Source: Schistosoma haematobium
Taxonomy: Eukaryota > Platyhelminthes > Trematoda > Strigeidida > Schistosomatidae
Length of the DNA: 64,000 bases
NCBI RefSeq assembly: GCF_000699445.3
Contig: NC_067202.1
Location: forward strand, 4,743,458-4,807,457
Direction: 5' to 3'
Shown: positions 33,885-45,534 of the stretch, piece by piece
Numbering within the stretch: the stretch's first letter is position 1
Layout: the number at the start of each line of letters is the position of its first letter
Notes under the pieces: generated by a model
The model's input: only the letters and a program-made list of their open reading frames with translations
Databases searched by the model: none
What the model was told of the DNA's origin: nothing
Position numbers and translations under genes: made by a program

Positions 33885-34230
33885 TTGAATTTATGAGTAG
33901 ATTTAAGCTAGACCGTCATTGAAAATCTAGGACTCCTCAGTTAGTGCGTATCAACTCAAACCCAGTACCTTCGATCTCATGCGCGAACGCTTAATCTCTA
34001 GACCACAGAGTCAGCATCCAACGGTGTTAGTGTCTAACTTCGATCGATACATGATCGTGCAACCCTTCATTCATTGTCCTCGGTGGATAACTGTCTTTAC
34101 CTGACATGGATTGAACCCCATTAGACACAGCTTCTCTAGGAATTCTAATGGTGGTCTAGCTTATGTCGACTCATAAATTCAACTATTAACGTTACTACAA
34201 TCTCCACAAATCTCCATAATGATATTGTTG
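33885..34230. repeat. HH-SINE-1, head-to-head fold-back copy
   Basis: Inverted unit 33,885-34,130 with a deletion across the hammerhead, then a direct tail 34,131-34,230. Confidence 0.65.
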
Positions 34231-34544
34231 GTGATACAACTGTTAGATTCTATCGCGTTATAGATTTGTCTGTGCTTGGATAATAATCTTTTACAAGTAT
34301 TCTAGTTATTTATCACATACCACTAACTGAGTTTCGGCATTACTCAGTTTTCAAGAACTTTTTAAAAAAAATGGTTTAATCAAAATTAACGTCAAGTCAA
34401 TCTGGTAGCCATTATAAAGCATGGTAAACGGGACTTCTCAACAGTATTTACTCATGATTCATCAATAATTGAGCATAGAACCTCTAAACCTCCTAATGTA
34501 TTTGAACTTTAACGACTTCGCATAAAAAAAACGGATAATCTAAT

Positions 34545-34930
34545 TAAAACCCTATACTGATAATTATCATGTGCTCACTAGTGACTAGTTTCGAGATGGA
34601 TATCCTGAAGTTCTAATGAGAAACTGTAACCAGTGAAGCTAATCCTTGTTGGGTATGATGCAGTTACCCAATGAAAACAATAGAATATGGTCACACAATA
34701 TCGTCGATTGGTTGAAATAAGACAATAACACTGTTGAATGTCAGCTCAGATGTCTAGAGGATAAGTGTTCGCATTCGAGATTATAGGTCTTGAGTTCGAA
34801 TCCTACGTGTGAGATCGTGAATGTGCGGTACTGACGAGTCTTATACTAGAATAAAACAGTCATCTAGTTCTTTCAGGTTTATAATAGTCGTCTCTAACAT
34901 TAATCAACTTTATGATCTCAATTAAATATT
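34545..34930 (+). repeat. HH-SINE-1, full unit
   Basis: 5' region (GTGCTCACTAGTGACTAG), A-box (GCTCAGATGTCTAGAGG), B-box (GAGTTCGAATCC), hammerhead (core CTGACGA, but GAATAAAAC instead of GACGAAAC) and tail. Confidence 0.7.
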
Positions 34931-35254
34931 TATATCAAATAATAAATATAAAATAGGAAATCTTTATTTATTCAGGTCAACCATTTCTAATCATTCAAAT
35001 GTAAATAATAAAGAATAGAATTGTCATAATCATTATTTCATCTTCACATGAACAATTAGATAAACAATTGAAGAGCAAAAAAATGATGATTAAAAATGGA
35101 AATGATCATTATGGATCATCAACACCAAAGGTCGAATGTGATTTACAATTTTTTTTTAGATTTAAATATATTTTTTTTGTTTTTATGTTTTAAATTTGCT
35201 TGTTATCTTATATGATGTGATTAGATAGATGAATAAATGTATTGTGATGTGTAC

Positions 35255-35965
35255 TCAGTCAGTCAGTCAGTCAGTCAGTCAGTAACAACGTAGAACGTCG
35301 TACGTAAATACGTACATCAGTTAGAGTTGCCATACCACATTTGCTCAGAGATGCAGTGGTCGATTCCAATCCCGTAGTGGTAGAGGTAATAAGAGTATAA
35401 GCAGTAATCGGGAAGATTATGGTTTGGAAATGTTATTTATAGAGTATAATCCAGTGAAATAAATTTGGGAAGAGAAAAAAAGAGACAAGGAGGATTCAGG
35501 AGATTAGAATTTGGGAGAACAGAAAGAGTGGATGCACCTGTGCCATTGCAAACGATTTTGAGTCATATAATTCAGGGTCTCTAACCATCGGTTGCTATCA
35601 TCTCGCGGTCCCCAACCAGGTAGCCTACACTTACCAACATGGCTTAGTCCACTTGTCAGTGACTTCATGGACTTGTGCCATGTTTTGGTCTGGCCGCCCC
35701 TAGCTTTCTTCCAACCTACTCCTACACCATAAAACATAGCACGTCGAGGCAGTCGGTGTTTGCGCATACGTAACACATGTCTCAGCCATCTCAACTGATG
35801 AAGTTTCACTACGTCATCAATTGATTTTCCATCCTTACCTAGTACCCGTTTCCTAACAACTGTGTTACTTACTTGATGGTCCCAGGATATACGAGCAATC
35901 TTTCGAAGACACCTATGATCAAATACTAGTAACCTACGACTGTCCTTTTCTCTTACCGGCCATGT
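35255..35965 (-). pseudogene. Non-LTR retrotransposon (second family), 3' end with (CAGT)n tail
   Basis: Same family as 22,398-23,561, in minus orientation. The CAGT tail is at 35,255-35,284 and the coding part is 35,504-35,965. Words: WDHQVSNTVVRKRVLG, LRWLRHVLRMRKHRLPRRAM, GGQTKTWHKSMKSLTSGLSH. This frame is open over the family-specific part, so the copy looks younger than the other. Its 5' edge abuts LTR-like repeat G at 35,966. The open frame continues into G sequence only by chance. Confidence 0.8.
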
Positions 35966-36245
35966 GATGTGTACTACTGATGATGGCAGATATAAGTAGT
36001 TTGTATCAACAATTGAAAGTAAAATGCCGGATTGTAGATGGTTAAGAAGATAGAAGAAAAGAGAATGAGAATAGAGAATGGTTAGTGTGGAAATGAAAGA
36101 ACAATGAAGTGTGAGACGATTGATTAACATTTTATAAATGAATTATTCACTGTATGTTTCTTATAATTGACTAAAACATTCTGTGATTTTGTATTCAAAT
36201 GCATTCAATTATCCCCCTTTTGTGTATTGTCGTTCACTAAAGTGG
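35966..36245 (+). repeat. LTR-like repeat G, copy 5
   Basis: TGTGATGTGTACTACTGATG start and TTGTCGTTCACTAAAG end, with all internal landmarks of the family. Confidence 0.65.
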
Positions 36246-36369
36246 TATTTAATAACGTTTCTAACGTTACTATTGTTTCCAATACAGAGTAATGAAGAAG
36301 GGTTAAGCGTAAAAGAACGCTTTTTACAAAAATGATACCCAGGGATAAAATGTTATACAATCTTAATAC

Positions 36370-36565
36370 TCCAATAAATGGAAACTCGTAACCCAAACGA
36401 CATAATTACAGGCAGATTTCTGTCCGAAAGAATTCAGGAACATTATCCCGTGTTGCTAAGAAGAGGAAGAAACGGCTCAATAAGAAGTTCAATAATTGAA
36501 CACCTTTTGAACACAGGTCACTCAATCAAGACAGACTTTGAATTCATAGTCATCTACAAGGTAAG
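36370..36565 (+). pseudogene. PLE GIY-YIG domain fragment (another subfamily)
   Basis: The frame gives ERIQEHYPVLLRRG, SSIIEHLLNTGHSIKT and FEFIVIYKV, matching the post-YIG part of the 56.8 kb PLE (FFEHVPKSL, SAITKHLLDTGHHVDT, FRVISK). The YIG motif itself is missing, and the frame after IYKV is microsatellite. Confidence 0.6.
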
Positions 36566-36660
36566 AAAAAGACAATTATTTTGCATCTTCTTAGAATGGA
36601 CGAAGTTCAAATGTTTTGATAGAAGAGCATCTCTGCTCATCAGTTCTTGTTTCAATGAAC

Positions 36661-36690
36661 TAATATTATTATTATTATTATTATTACTAT

Positions 36691-36770
<80 letters not shown>

Positions 36771-36771
36771 T
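36661..36771 (+). repeat. (TTA)n-(TAG)n compound microsatellite
   Basis: Uninterrupted trinucleotide repeat of over 100 bp. It creates false poly-Leu/Val and poly-Thr frames. Confidence 0.95.
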
Positions 36772-36779
36772 GAGCTTTA

Positions 36780-37130
36780 TTGAGGTTTATATTTTTGGTA
36801 CAAAATAAAATTCTCAGCACAAAGTATTTGAACAAGTTTCCTTTTCTTATTTCTTGATCAATCCTGACGATAAATATTGAGTGATCATCAGATAGATGTT
36901 ATCAGTTCGAGAATCGACATCTGAATAATGTACGTTCTTTTCAATGCATATTTCCAGACATCACGATGTCTCCGATTGTATGTTTTTGTAACTTGTATAC
37001 CGAAAGATCGTAAACATTTCACAAACACAGTTGAATAGGCTATGTAATTAATTGACATGATGGTCTGTGAAAACAAACAAGAAAACAGATAACTTGTTGA
37101 ATTATCTAGATTGCAGGAATAGGTAGCTCA
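36780..37130. other. Gene-free stretch, nothing recognised
   Basis: No supported feature. Confidence 0.4.
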
Positions 37131-37134
37131 GTTA

Positions 37135-37745
37135 CCCAACTAAGACTACAGATGATGATCGCAGAATGTTGTGAATTAGTTGAGGTTAGAAATTAACATG
37201 GTTGGATGCCGGCTAAGTGGTCTGGAGTGATAAGTCTTGCGGATTGAACGCTATATTCGTCTCCTAAGCTATTCTGTAACCCCCAAGCTAGAACTATACA
37301 GAGAGAAGACTCAAAGTATGAGAGAAGTAGTTTACTCCAAGGGTTTTTATAATATTTTAAATGTCCTTGGGTTGCTAGAAGATTCTGGAATGCTACTAGA
37401 CATAGTAGCAGTGTAGCAGCCAACCAATTAGAGCCTCTCCATGTGACGTTTCGCTTCCTCGATATTTTTGGCTAAGACATCAAGTGAACGCTGACTGGAT
37501 GAAACGATTCTTAGTGTTTCCTGATGCCTGCTTGTCTTTTGTAAGCAATTTTCTGGATCACTCCAACATAGGTCATGCATCTTCGTTCGATACTGAAGGT
37601 CTTGAGTTCTAGGCCCGTGTGAGGGATCGTGGATGTGCACTGCTGAAGAGTCCCAAATTAGGAACAAATAGCCATCCAGTTCTTTAAGGTTTTCACTGGT
37701 AGTCTAATATTTATAGATTCACGATTTCAATAAAATTTAACCATC
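37135..37745 (+). repeat. HH-SINE-1 split by a ~340 bp insertion
   Basis: The unit's head (A-box GGCTAAGTGGTCTGGAG, 37,211) is cut at about 37,238 and resumes at about 37,584 (GATACTGAAGGTCTTGAG ...). The hammerhead is degraded (CTGAAGA, GGAACAAAT). Confidence 0.65.
37239..37579. mobile_element. Unclassified insertion in an HH-SINE-1
   Basis: About 341 bp of non-SINE DNA is flanked by TCTT on both sides (37,235-37,238 and 37,580-37,583), a possible 4 bp target duplication. It has no coding frame of note. Part of it (AAGCTATTCTGT ... CCCCCAAGC) recalls 49,880-49,905. It could be a solo LTR. Confidence 0.45.
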
Positions 37746-37884
37746 TCCACAGGCCCACAGTGAAAAACCAGTTAGTTAGTTTAAAATGTAGATAATGCCA
37801 AATAATATGGTGATCAGTCACATATATTTGATCGTTTTCACATCGCATTGATTCGACATTCAACAAATGACATATGCTTTTGGC

Positions 37885-38290
37885 CAACATAATCGAAAAC
37901 GAGGTAGCACTTAATAGCTGTTTTGTCGATTTCTTGGAAATTCTCAGTCATTCACATGCAAAATCACACTAGAATGGTTTGAACTCAAGACTATCGGCCT
38001 TGTGACAAGCTCCTAAACTCTTGGCCAATGACCCAGCATTCAGTGGTGTACATGTTTATCATAAATCAATCGGTGATATTATACTACATATATGTAGATA
38101 ACTCCCAGCTCAGTCGTCCAGAGATTAAGGACTCACCGCCAATACAAAGGTCCTAAGGCCAGCTTCCTACAGTGGAGTTGTGAGTGCTGAGTAGCTGAAA
38201 ACTCGGGGTGAAACAGATGTCCACTGTTTCCTGGTTTTTATTAGATCTCTAAAACCATTCAACATTTATCTAAAAATGTATAAATTCACC
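37885..38290. repeat. HH-SINE-1, inverted plus direct copies, degraded
   Basis: Inverted remnant about 37,885-38,060 (B-box complement GGTTTGAACTC). Direct remnant 38,098-38,290 (A-box CAGCTCAGTCGTCCAGAG, and a hammerhead with core CTGAGTA). Confidence 0.5.
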
Positions 38291-38651
38291 TATCTAATGA
38301 AATCCATAGAATGGCAAGTTTAAATTAAACTTTGTTTATATATACCTATCATAGGAACCGTTTACTCTTATGACATAAGCAATGAAAACCACAAAAACAA
38401 ACAAACAAACAGACGTTAAACTTCAAAACAAATGATAACAATCAACAAAATGGTAATTTAATATTCAATAAAGTAATTTCATTCTTTACCTTTTCTTGTC
38501 AAAGATTCATTATTAATTATAATAAATGATTAGATAATTATTAGTGATGGTAACATCAACACATGAACTGTTCAGTAGATGACAACCAAGTTAAAATGTA
38601 GAAAACAAAAAAAAAGGAAAATAAGAACTCAAATTAAAATAGTGAGATATT

Positions 38652-38750
38652 GTAGGGGTGGGGTGCGGTAGAGGTGAGGTGAAGTGAGGTGAGGGTGAAG
38701 TCGTGGGGTAGTATGGGGTGGAGAAGGGTGGGGTGGTAGAGAAGGGATAT
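38652..38750 (+). repeat. G-rich GGTGAGGT-type minisatellite
   Basis: About 100 bp of imperfect GGGGTGGGGTG / GTGAGGTGA units, almost free of C. It is a candidate for quadruplex structure. Confidence 0.8.
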
Positions 38751-38954
38751 TGTCATCGATTATATCGTTCATTAATTTGGAATAGAGAGAATGAAAAAAA
38801 ACAATGGGAAAATTGTAAATTTGATTAAATTCTATAGTTGACATTACTTAACAACAATGTTATGACATTTCTTTTAAACAGTAAAAAAGGAATGACCTGA
38901 TTTGTGTGCTCATTTACCAACTACTCATTTGATTGACTAGAAAATGAATATAAT

Positions 38955-39000
38955 AGTTGAGTTCATGAGTCAGTTAAAGCTAGATTACTATGGCCTTTGA
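38955..39000 (-). repeat. HH-SINE-1 tail fragment
   Basis: Only the 3' tail (AATAGTTGAGTTCATGAGTC ... TAAAGCTAGA) is present. Confidence 0.5.
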
Positions 39001-39189
39001 ATTGTAAGCGAATATACAGAGGCTTTTTATTCACAGTTAAGCATTCTCTATGCTGTCTTTTGTCGATTATGTTTTATTTATAAATTCCTCAAAATATCCG
39101 TTTTCCTTCAGAGTTGTGTATAATCCCTTTGTTTCATCTTCAAACGTATTTAGAAGTTAAGCAGATCAATTTAAAGGACTTTTAATGCA

Positions 39190-39490
39190 GGTAAACTACA
39201 ACTAATGTTTTCCACACGTCCAATAATCACTCCGAGTTTGAAAGATAAATTGTCTAGACTAGCCACCTCCTTCTGTATCTAGCAATTCAACTCTTCATGT
39301 GGAGCAAGTTATATTGGCAGATGTTCTAGGAATTTGTACATTCGGGCTCGTGAGAAACTCCTAGTGTGATTAAGCAAAGGTGTAGTCAAAAGGGTTAACA
39401 ACTCCATTTTAACTCATCTATTTTAGACGGGACATACAGCAAATATGGAGCCATCATTCGCAATGAGTTATATTATTATCAGGAATAGTT
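39190..39490 (+). pseudogene. PLE GIY-YIG domain relic
   Basis: With stops ignored, the frame reads MFSTRPIITPSLKDKL, then SSCGASYIGRCSRNLYIR, then ILTHLF-TGHTA. This is the classic order of a PLE endonuclease: linker, CGA-YIGR, Arg-rich helix, H-TGH. Several in-frame stops make it clearly dead. It represents a third PLE subfamily in the window. Confidence 0.7.
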
Positions 39491-39639
39491 CAACTTAACC
39501 ATTAGTTAGTAATAAGAGACTTAATTTCGGTTGATATCATTTGTGTATCCTGTGAAGATTGCCGAGATATACAACTATTATAATAAAAGGTAATTTAGAG
39601 AAGAATGAATGAGGTTAACCATGAGGTTCCAAACTGTTG

Positions 39640-39710
39640 TCTTGTCATGTTTGTGACTCATCAAACTGATGTATCTGCTACATATCAGTGCTGATGTTTG
39701 TATGTCTGGA
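39640..39710 (-). repeat. Sm-alpha-like SINE fragment
   Basis: Short degraded piece (GAGGTTCCAAACTG ... CATCAAACTGATGTATCTGC). Confidence 0.4.
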
Positions 39711-39714
39711 ACTC

Positions 39715-40210
39715 AAAACAACTGTCTGTCAACCAATATCATAGTGAGAATCTTCAATACGAACGTCAGGACAGTTAGTTCTGTTGTAAGGAGCTGAAAC
39801 TCCGAGAACTACTATACCCATCATCAAAAATGTACGGGTATTTATAAATAGCTGTCAATGCAAGATACCCCAGACCCTTTGACAAGATGCTACCAGCAAC
39901 AGCTTTTTGTGGGAGAGAACAAACCGGCTTCCAGCTGAAGAGGGAATTAAGAAGGTTTTCCAGAAGTGGATAGGTCAAATATTAAGGAAATCACCAAAAT
40001 GCATCATGAGGCAAGCCTAACTTGAAATAGTGAAGGGAAATGGAAAAGAGGAAGGCTGAAGAACACACTGCATCGGGAATCGGAAGCAGACATGAAAAGG
40101 ATAAATAGCAACTGGAGATGATTTTTCAGGACAGGGTCGGATGAAGAATGCTGGTGGTCGACCTATGCTCATCCACGAGGGGAAACAGGCATAAGTAAAT
40201 AAGTAATTTG
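39715..40210 (+). pseudogene. SR2-type retrotransposon 3' end (diverged subfamily)
   Basis: Reads into the C-terminal part ([16 protein letters not shown], [17 protein letters not shown]) and ends with CATAAGTAAATAAGTAA. Frame-broken. Confidence 0.8.
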
Positions 40211-40214
40211 AAGT

Positions 40215-40610
40215 AAATAAAACTTCGAAATATATATTCTTTACAAAATTAAACTCTTATTATCCAAGTAACGCTAAACAGATATATATACTGAAAGGAA
40301 TTCAAACGGAGCATTTGAATCTTTTAGAGTAACATGGTTCAACTCCTGTTGACTCTAGAAATGTGAATGAAAGATTAAGGGTGATATTTTAAAATCCATC
40401 AAAACATTGAACATATAAGCTGAACATATTCTTGTTATGAAACATTTCAATAATCTGCCGGTCACAGTATAAAATTAAGAACTTTTCACAATCCTTGATA
40501 TCAACCAACTAGGATGCAGAATAAGTGACTGATCAATTGCAGACCTAAACATCAATGGGAAGATATAAGTAAACAATACATAATGAACTTCAACTTCACC
40601 CAATTACACA
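40215..40610. other. Gene-free stretch, nothing recognised
   Basis: Includes an Sm-alpha-flank-like block around 40,528-40,545 only. Confidence 0.35.
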
Positions 40611-40614
40611 AGCT

Positions 40615-40800
40615 AATGGCTATCAGGAATCAGTAGCTAAGTGGATGACGTGATGGCATTTCAAGTTAACGGTACTGGGTTCGAGTCCTCGAATGAACGT
40701 CAACTGTGGGATGCAGATATATAGGACTGATGAGTCCCAAATAGGACGAAACGCGCATCCTGCATTCTATTACTAGCCACCATCCATCTTTGCTTATAAT
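40615..40800 (+). repeat. Sm-alpha-like SINE
   Basis: A-box (CAGTAGCTAAGTGGATGACG), B-box (GGGTTCGAGTCC), hammerhead at 40,715-40,775 with CTGATGA, helix II GTCC/GGAC, GAAAC and GCGCATC. Helix I is weakened where an insertion separates it from the core. The 3' end is CATCTTTGCTTATAA. Confidence 0.8.
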
Positions 40801-40804
40801 CAAC

Positions 40805-41555
40805 TAATGTGCATATCCAGAATAATTATAGATTGTTAGGCGTTAAAATACTTTATTTTCACAAGTACTACTGACTACTTGTAACAAGATAACCACTGGA
40901 ATTCCTAAACGATGCAAAGGAAGTAAATAAAAGTTAGGGACAAATTTAGATTTTTGCATCCTTTAAAATACGTTGATTTTAGCCACAAATACATTCATTT
41001 GTTTGTTGCTTTTACTCATACTTGACGATTAGTTCAAGAATATCGCACATAAAAGGAATTACTACAAAAACTCACCCTCCTTGTTAAAACTGAACGAATT
41101 TCACATTAAACTTGAACAATCAATTTTATCCTAAATATATGTCACATAGAAAGTACTATACTAGAGTATCATCACACTAAGGCCATACATCCGGGAAAAC
41201 CAGAACCGTATGTTCAAAAGAAATTGGTACAACCATTTGTTCCACCATGGTCTTAATGCCTCATAATTTACTTCCTTTACAGTCATCTACTTCCCCTTGT
41301 ATCTTTTCCATAGATCTTCTGTCGCCAACTAGTTTACTCCTGTTTCTATGATTCTCCTGATTATATTTTATCTTAATTTCAACAATTTATCTTATTATAC
41401 TGTGATATCCGTTGTCGGTTAGAATTTCCCTATTTAACTTCATGATGAAGATTCAAGGCCTTAACAATAAAAGTATTAATAGTTACCCTGACTAAAGAAT
41501 TTTCTTAGTACTCTTGTTTATTCTACCTCACTGCTACCATGTTTAACAGAAGTTT
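40805..41555. other. Gene-free stretch, nothing recognised
   Basis: AT-rich with no supported feature. Confidence 0.4.
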
Positions 41556-41559
41556 ATTA

Positions 41560-41950
41560 TCATTATTGCTCTACTTACTTACTCAATTACTTACTTATTT
41601 ACGCTTGTTAATCCCAATAGACCATAGGTCACCGACCAGTATTAACCAACCAACTCTGACCTGGGACTTCCTGTTTAGTTCTATCCAATTGTTATTCGTT
41701 CTTCTAATATCTATCTCTATTTCTCGGCGTGATGTGTTCTTTAGTTTTCCTCTTCTCCTATGGCATTGTAGATTCCAAGTGATGGCTTGCCTTGTGACGC
41801 AGTTCGGTGCTTGGAGCCTGAAGCCACTCTGGGGCTACTGCCGGTCACAAGCCCGAATAAAAGACGAGGGTTGGGCATGAGGTTAGAGACCCCATCCCGT
41901 AGAAAACTAACTCGCCAAATAAACGCTAACCAGAAAAAATAATTCAAACC
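41560..41950. pseudogene. SR2-type copy with inverted 5' segment (twin priming)
   Basis: 41,560-41,812 is the minus-strand 3' end (complement of the TAAG tail at 41,571-41,603, then C-terminal coding sequence). At about 41,812 it switches to the element's 5' UTR in plus orientation (GGGGCTACTGCCGGTC ... GTTGGGCATG ... AACCAGAAAAAA) until about 41,950. The 5' terminus lies at the inner junction, as expected if a second strand primed internally and copied to the RNA 5' end. Confidence 0.8.
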
Positions 41951-42264
41951 ATTTATTATCATTATTACTGTAATTATTATCATCCTGAAAAATAAGTGTA
42001 AATAGTTGTGATTGTGTAACGAAAAGAGAACTCTTAACTGAACCAATCTTTCTTATTGAATACCTCAATGGGTGTGTTCCGTTTACTTTAAATATGATCT
42101 CACCTTTTCACCTTGTCATAAAGAAATATCGTTCAGTGGAAAACCTACAACAAATGGTCAATATGATAATGAGAATCAGTAACAGTAATTTATATAAATT
42201 TCGAAATTACAATGTTAACATACAAGTCATATTTCTTGCTGTAGATTTAAAATTTGTAACTAAG

Positions 42265-42470
42265 ATTATAAAAGCAAAGATGGATAGTTGCTAGCAGTGG
42301 AATCCAGGACGTGTGTTTCGTCCCATTTTGGACACGTCGGCTGGATATAACTGCATCTCAGAATTGATGTTCACCTTGGGACTCGAACCCAGCACCATTC
42401 GCTTCAAACACCATTACATTATCCATTTAGCTACTGAGTCCATATAGCCACTTGCTTGTTCAATGGGTTG
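42265..42470 (-). repeat. Sm-alpha-like SINE, well preserved
   Basis: Minus strand: A-box complement (TAGCTACTGAGTC, 42,428), B-box complement (GGGACTCGAACCC, 42,379), hammerhead region 42,300-42,350 and the family 3' end at 42,266 (GCAAAGATGG). Core mutated (CCGACGT), but GAAAC and CGTC are intact. Confidence 0.8.
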
Positions 42471-42539
42471 AATTTAAACCCACTTGGTATTGCTTTTGCT
42501 TGTAAGATCATAAAATGATCAAATTTCAACCATACAGGA

Positions 42540-42830
42540 TGTAAGAAAGTTACCCATTGAAGACAATTAAAGATGATCACATAATATGACAGATTGATTG
42601 AAGCTAGACTTATATACTATTAGATCCCAAGTTCATTGGTCTGAAGTTTAAGCATTCAAGCGCGAGACCTAATTTCATGAATCCAATTCCTGGTTGCCGA
42701 GTTGTTGATGTATACTTCTGAAGAATAACATACAAGGAAGAAACAGTTGTCTAAATTCAACTGGTTAATGATCTCAATAATAAATTCAACAATCTCTACA
42801 AATCCATATACATCTGTGTCATAAATCCGA
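42540..42830 (+). repeat. HH-SINE-1, degraded
   Basis: 5' region, A-box remnant and tail are recognisable. The hammerhead is reduced to CTGAAGAAT ... GGAAGAAAC. Confidence 0.6.
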
Positions 42831-43214
42831 AACATTTAACAGTAATCATCATATTTCCGGTAATTTATAAAAAGTCACATATTCAATACTGTTGGTCAAT
42901 GTAGTAACGACACTGTGTCGTTGTGTTTTTTTTTGTTTTTGTATGTGACATGTCGGAATAACGACGGTTACGCAATTCACAATCTCTCAACAACAACAAT
43001 AATAATAATGAGTTGATATGATTTACCGAATGTCGGTTAATCAGATACAGTTGATACATTTGAGTTAATATATGAGTTACATTTAGAAAAATTCAGCTCA
43101 AAAGCTTAATTGTTCTTTTATTATTTGAGTTAATCTAAAATAGTGTTATATAGAAGAGATTTGATATTGTCGAGAAAGAGAGAGAGAGAGTTAGAGAATT
43201 ACATGCAGTAAAAC

Positions 43215-43460
43215 AATTCATATTCATGAATTAGTTAAAGTTAAACATTAACACCACTAGATGCCGGCTCAATGGTCTAAAGTTTAAACGTTCACGCATG
43301 AGACCGATAGGTCCTGGGTTCGAGTCTTGAGAGTGGGAATCGTGAATGTGCACTGCTGAGGAATCCCATAATCGTACGAAACGGCCATTCAGTGCTTCGA
43401 AGTTTTCCATGGTGATCTAGCTTCAACTGATTCATGATCTCAAGTATATAAATTCATATT
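43215..43460 (+). repeat. HH-SINE-1, 3' part with good hammerhead
   Basis: A-box (CCGGCTCAATGG), B-box (GGGTTCGAGTC) and hammerhead at about 43,350-43,403: GCACTG-CTGAGGA ... GAAA-CGGCCATT-CAGTGC. Helix I and the core are intact. Helix II (ATCCC against GTAC) is weakened. Confidence 0.75.
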
Positions 43461-43474
43461 TTGTTTGATATGTA

Positions 43475-43700
43475 ATCTTAATAGTTGAATTTATGAGTCA
43501 TTTGAAAGTAGATCACTATTGTAAACCTGGAAGCACTGGATGGCTGTTTAGTCCTGGTATAGGACTATACACCAGTGTGTATCAATGATCCTGCATCAAA
43601 AATGACTTCAACTCAGAATTATCGGTCTCGCTCACAAATGGTAAGCTTCTAGAGCACTGATCTGGTATCCAACGATAGTAAAGTCTACCTTCAATAGATA
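43475..43700 (-). repeat. HH-SINE-1, degraded
   Basis: Minus copy with tail at 43,480-43,530, GCACTGGATGG helix region, and a B-box/A-box remnant to 43,690. Confidence 0.6.
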
Positions 43701-44059
43701 AAGGCCTATATGTAATTGTTTGTTTTTCTTGTTTGATCTTTAACGCGTAAAATGTTGGTTGAAATTTCATGATCAGTGTAAATCGGAAATACTTGATTCA
43801 TATTTAATGCTTAATACATTCTTATGTTTCATAACATCACGATAGAATTTTAAGTAAACTTTAGTGAACAGATCATCAAATTACTGGTTTTGTATACCAT
43901 TTTTTAACTGAAGAATGTTCTCCTGTTTATCAGATATCATAAAATCATAACTTGTAAAGAATTCAACATGAAGGTCTCAGTTCAAATTTCCACACTAATC
44001 ATAAACATAGAGAGAAAACGTTACCAGTGGTAGTATCATTTATTTATTTAAACACATAA

Positions 44060-44545
44060 ACATTGGTACAAGAAGGCGCCATATAGATATGCACCACATA
44101 CATCATTCAATTTTCGTGAGGGCTTGGATACTGCACAGGTACCCAAACCGAAGCAGGTGGTTTTATTAAGAGGCCACGCCAGGAGCCTTTGACCTAAACG
44201 TCTAATCCACAAGGCAATCGATCGATGTAAGAAGATGCAGTCCTATGGTAGCCGGTGACCGATAATTGATTCGTGCGCAATTTATTTCTTTAGGATCCTG
44301 GAGACCATTTACACAATGGGTTTGGAATCAGGGTTTACCCACTTCCCTAGGTGGATTCTCCGTATCCACCAACCCGTTGAAGGCTCCAAACATTCACTTT
44401 TCGTCCTGTCAATTTCGTAAACAACACCAGTGGTGCGAGAATGCAGTGAATAGGACTTCCCTATCAGTCATTAAACTCACGTAGTCATTTGAGAGCACTT
44501 CGAGAGTGAGAGCTGACTCTCTCCACTCTCGACAGTACTAGGGCA
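44060..44545 (+). repeat. Dispersed repeat F, copy 3
   Basis: Third copy. Its frame at 44,300-44,470 is shorter (words SVSTNP, QFRKQH), with an early break. Confidence 0.7.
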
Positions 44546-44599
44546 CTTGTGGGCCGTGACCAGTGGAGTCCGATCCGTGTAGGATAGAGACAACTGTTG

Positions 44600-45235
44600 A
44601 TATTAAGAACTGAATTATGATCCATCTCTTTTTGCATATTTACATCCTTAGCTGATTGGATCTATATGGTCATCAAGTAAAGAAACTGACAATACTAATC
44701 CCCTATACCCAGTAAATGTAGCTTGATTATAGCAAGTGCATACAATAAATCATAATTTATAAAGAAAAAAACTAACGCGCGTGTGTGGGGGGGGAAGTAT
44801 GTATGGAAACAAAAAAAATTAGTCGATAGTGATATTACATAACCGACTAGAAAGAAAATAAGAAAGGATAATAATCAAATTCTATAAGAACAATGTCAAC
44901 TAGAAAACTTTGCGGTAAATTACTTTCATGTAAAGGAAGTTAGATTGGTGTTACGTATTGAAACATCTATTGTACAGTTTATTTCAAGTTACTGTAAGAA
45001 ATATCCAAAAAAACTCAATAAGTATGTAAGTAAGCATAATTACCACACAGTTTTAGTGTAACTGTAGTAGTTGTTAGATGTTTTTCAAATGAAATTTGAT
45101 GTAGTCTAATGTAAATCAATTAACGAATGAATATTGATATGAAGTACCAATTAGAAGTAGCCTAATGAAATGGTGTATCGATGGTAAATCACAAGTGACA
45201 TAAAGATCAAGTGTATCTGATTAAGTTCAAAATGG
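44600..45235. other. Gene-free stretch, nothing recognised
   Basis: A short HH-SINE-1 5'-region piece (CCGTGACCAGTGGAGTC) lies just before, at about 44,553-44,590. Otherwise nothing is supported. Confidence 0.4.
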
Positions 45236-45239
45236 GTCA

Positions 45240-45415
45240 AGTTCCTAAGGATACAAAGATGATTATTTGATGAGTATTTGTGTATTTCATTCGGTAGTCC
45301 AATAAATTTTCTTTTACTTTTGTATTCTTGTCCAAGTAGTCAGTAAGGTGATTAGTGTGTAGCATAACGCATATCAGTATCAGGTTTCGGACACTGCAAA
45401 TATGACTACCGTTTA
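45240..45415 (+). repeat. Unclassified repeat, second copy
   Basis: Matches 3535-3710 in order. Immediately followed by an inverted HH-SINE-1 tail (45,455-45,515). Confidence 0.45.
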
Positions 45416-45534
45416 TTAATTGGGTGTGAATTGACAAACAATTTAAATTATCGGTATAGGGGTTGTGGAGATTATTAAGTTTTTTGATTGAGATCATCAA
45501 CCGATTGATGTTAGAATCCCGCGTGTACTATATT

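Noticed and set aside
36378..36773. 131-codon frame with poly-Leu and poly-Val end
   Set aside because: Only the first part is PLE-like; the rest is a trinucleotide microsatellite.
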